A DNA stretch of 64,000 nucleotides from Aromatoleum aromaticum EbN1. GTDB lineage: Bacteria > Pseudomonadota > Gammaproteobacteria > Burkholderiales > Rhodocyclaceae. This document shows positions 63,116 through 64,000 of the stretch, in pieces. Under the pieces are notes generated by a model. It did not search any database, was not told the origin of the DNA, and was given only the letters and a program-made list of their open reading frames with translations. Both the position numbers and the translations under genes were made by a program. The DNA lies in NCBI RefSeq assembly GCF_000025965.1, contig NC_006513.1:1860001-1924000 (forward strand), given 5' to 3'. The stretch's first letter is position 1. Every line of letters starts with the position of its first letter.

Positions 63116-64000
63116 ATGGCGCAACGAGTTGGTCCGACCCGACGCGGAGTTGACGGCACACCGGTCGAGCCGTTGAGCATCAAGCATCCCAACGCTGCCG
63201 GCATCGACATCGGCGGGGCAAGCCACTATGTGGCGGTGCCGCCTGATCGGGTAGGCAAAGGCGAGCCCGCGGTGCGCGAATTCGGACCGCACACCGAAGA
63301 CCTGGTCGCGGTTGCCAATTGGCTTTGCGCGTGCCGCATCGATACCGTCGCGCTCGAATCGACGGGGGTGTATTGGATAGCGCTGTACGAGCTTCTGCAA
63401 GCGCGTGGCTTTGAGGTGTGGCTGGTCGATGCCAAAAGCGTACGCCACGTCAAGGCGCGCAAATCCGACGTGCTTGATTGCCAGTGGTTGCAACAACTGC
63501 ACAGCTTCGGACTGCTGAGTCAGGCGCATCGGCCGGATGAGCAGGTTTGCGCGCTGCGCGAGATGTCGCGGCTGCGCGACATCACCATCGATGAGCGCGC
63601 CCGGCATACCCAGCGCATGCAAAAGGCGCTCACCCAGATGAATGTGCAACTCACCAACGTGATTACCGACATCACCGGCGAGACGGGCATGAACATCATC
63701 CGCGCCATCGTTGCCGGCGAGCGCGACCGCATGGCCCTCGCGCAGTTGAGGAACTACCGGGTACATGCCAGCACCGAGCAGATTGCCAAGGCGCTCGAAG
63801 GGCGTTGGAGCCGCGAGCATCTGTTCAGTCTTGCCCACGAGCTCAAGGCCTATGACTTTGCCAGCGAGCAGATTGCGCGGCTGGACGCCGAGATCGAGGG
63901 GCGGCTTGAGGCGATGCGCGTCTTCGACAAGAGGCCGGAGGCGAACGCGAACAAGGGACGTCGCAAGAACACGCTGGCCTTCGACGGACGGCGGGCACTG
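63116..64000 (+). CDS. IS110-family transposase, 5' part (runs off right edge)
   Basis: 295 codons are open to the window end. The N-terminal RuvC-like DEDD domain is clear: AAGIDIGGASHYVAV (first Asp), VALESTGVYWIALYELLQARG (Glu region) and KSDVLDCQWLQQLHSFGLL (Asp pair). A coiled segment (TIDERARHTQRMQKALTQMN) follows. The C-terminal Tnp_20 domain with the catalytic serine lies beyond the edge. The ATG at 63116 follows AAGGAGAG. DEDD recombinases of this family act with a bridge RNA. Confidence 0.92.
   Translation, partial: MAQRVGPTRRGVDGTPVEPLSIKHPNAAGIDIGGASHYVAVPPDRVGKGEPAVREFGPHTEDLVAVANWLCACRIDTVALESTGVYWIALYELLQARGFEVWLVDAKSVRHVKARKSDVLDCQWLQQLHSFGLLSQAHRPDEQVCALREMSRLRDITIDERARHTQRMQKALTQMNVQLTNVITDITGETGMNIIRAIVAGERDRMALAQLRNYRVHASTEQIAKALEGRWSREHLFSLAHELKAYDFASEQIARLDAEIEGRLEAMRVFDKRPEANANKGRRKNTLAFDGRRAL

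Noticed and set aside
62604-63838. Long minus-strand frames over the IS110 transposase start
   Set aside because: They are antisense to a clear DEDD transposase and cross the boundary of the duplicated segment.

Overview
The window is high-GC betaproteobacterial DNA. Its gene content points to a denitrifying aromatic degrader of the Aromatoleum/Azoarcus/Thauera group (Rhodocyclales). The main reasons are a complete phenylphosphate synthase plus phenylphosphate carboxylase cluster (anaerobic phenol degradation), a p-cresol methylhydroxylase cluster in the order pchA-pchC-pchX-pchF, and an oxygen-sensitive type 2-oxoacid:acceptor oxidoreductase. The species name is an inference.

Layout. 1-350: 5' part of a GTP cyclohydrolase II gene running off the left edge. 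0.6-3.0 kb: a small proline-rich ORF and a secreted DUF6351 protein. 3.2-15.05 kb (minus strand): the phenol cluster. It reads ppsA-ppsB-ppsC (phenol + ATP to phenylphosphate), ppcB-ppcD-ppcA-ppcC (carboxylation to 4-hydroxybenzoate), a third UbiD paralogue, a UbiX-like flavin prenyltransferase, an archaeal-type CTP-dependent riboflavin kinase homologue, a Nudix hydrolase and a phenol-type outer-membrane protein. A sigma54 promoter precedes ppsA, with two XylR/DmpR-like activator sites further upstream. The divergent gene at 15475 encodes a V4R/sigma54 activator that probably binds them. 17.2-20.9 kb: a PNPOx-fold protein and korAB behind an FNR-like box.

21-27 kb is core metabolism: amtB, glnK and a TorF-like porin behind an NtrC-like site, then ubiK, yifB/comM and a Bcr/CflA exporter. 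27.1-32.8 kb is a p-cresol island (pchACXF and an aryl-alcohol dehydrogenase) beside a kup gene fragment. 33-39 kb is a complete LIV-type ABC importer with two substrate-binding proteins, possibly for aromatic or amino acid substrates. 39-46.3 kb holds two tandem BamE-like lipoproteins, a DUF4399 protein, metH behind an SAH riboswitch, and a ferric-reductase-like protein.

46.3-64 kb is a plastic region of small PepSY proteins, electron-transfer genes and transposons. It contains an operon for a DUF2271 protein with an ApbE flavinylation motif, a PepSY/flavoreductase fusion and ApbE; a di-haem cytochrome c peroxidase; and a cytochrome b561. A segment with PepSY, cytochrome b561, HD-GYP and a small exported protein is present twice. 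Copy A (52.3-55.1 kb) has lost most of the first three genes and carries an IS5-type element. Copy B (57.3-62.8 kb) keeps those three genes, but an IS66 element with an 8-bp target duplication splits the fourth. The window ends inside an IS110-family transposase whose roughly 300-bp upstream non-coding segment is a candidate bridge-RNA locus.
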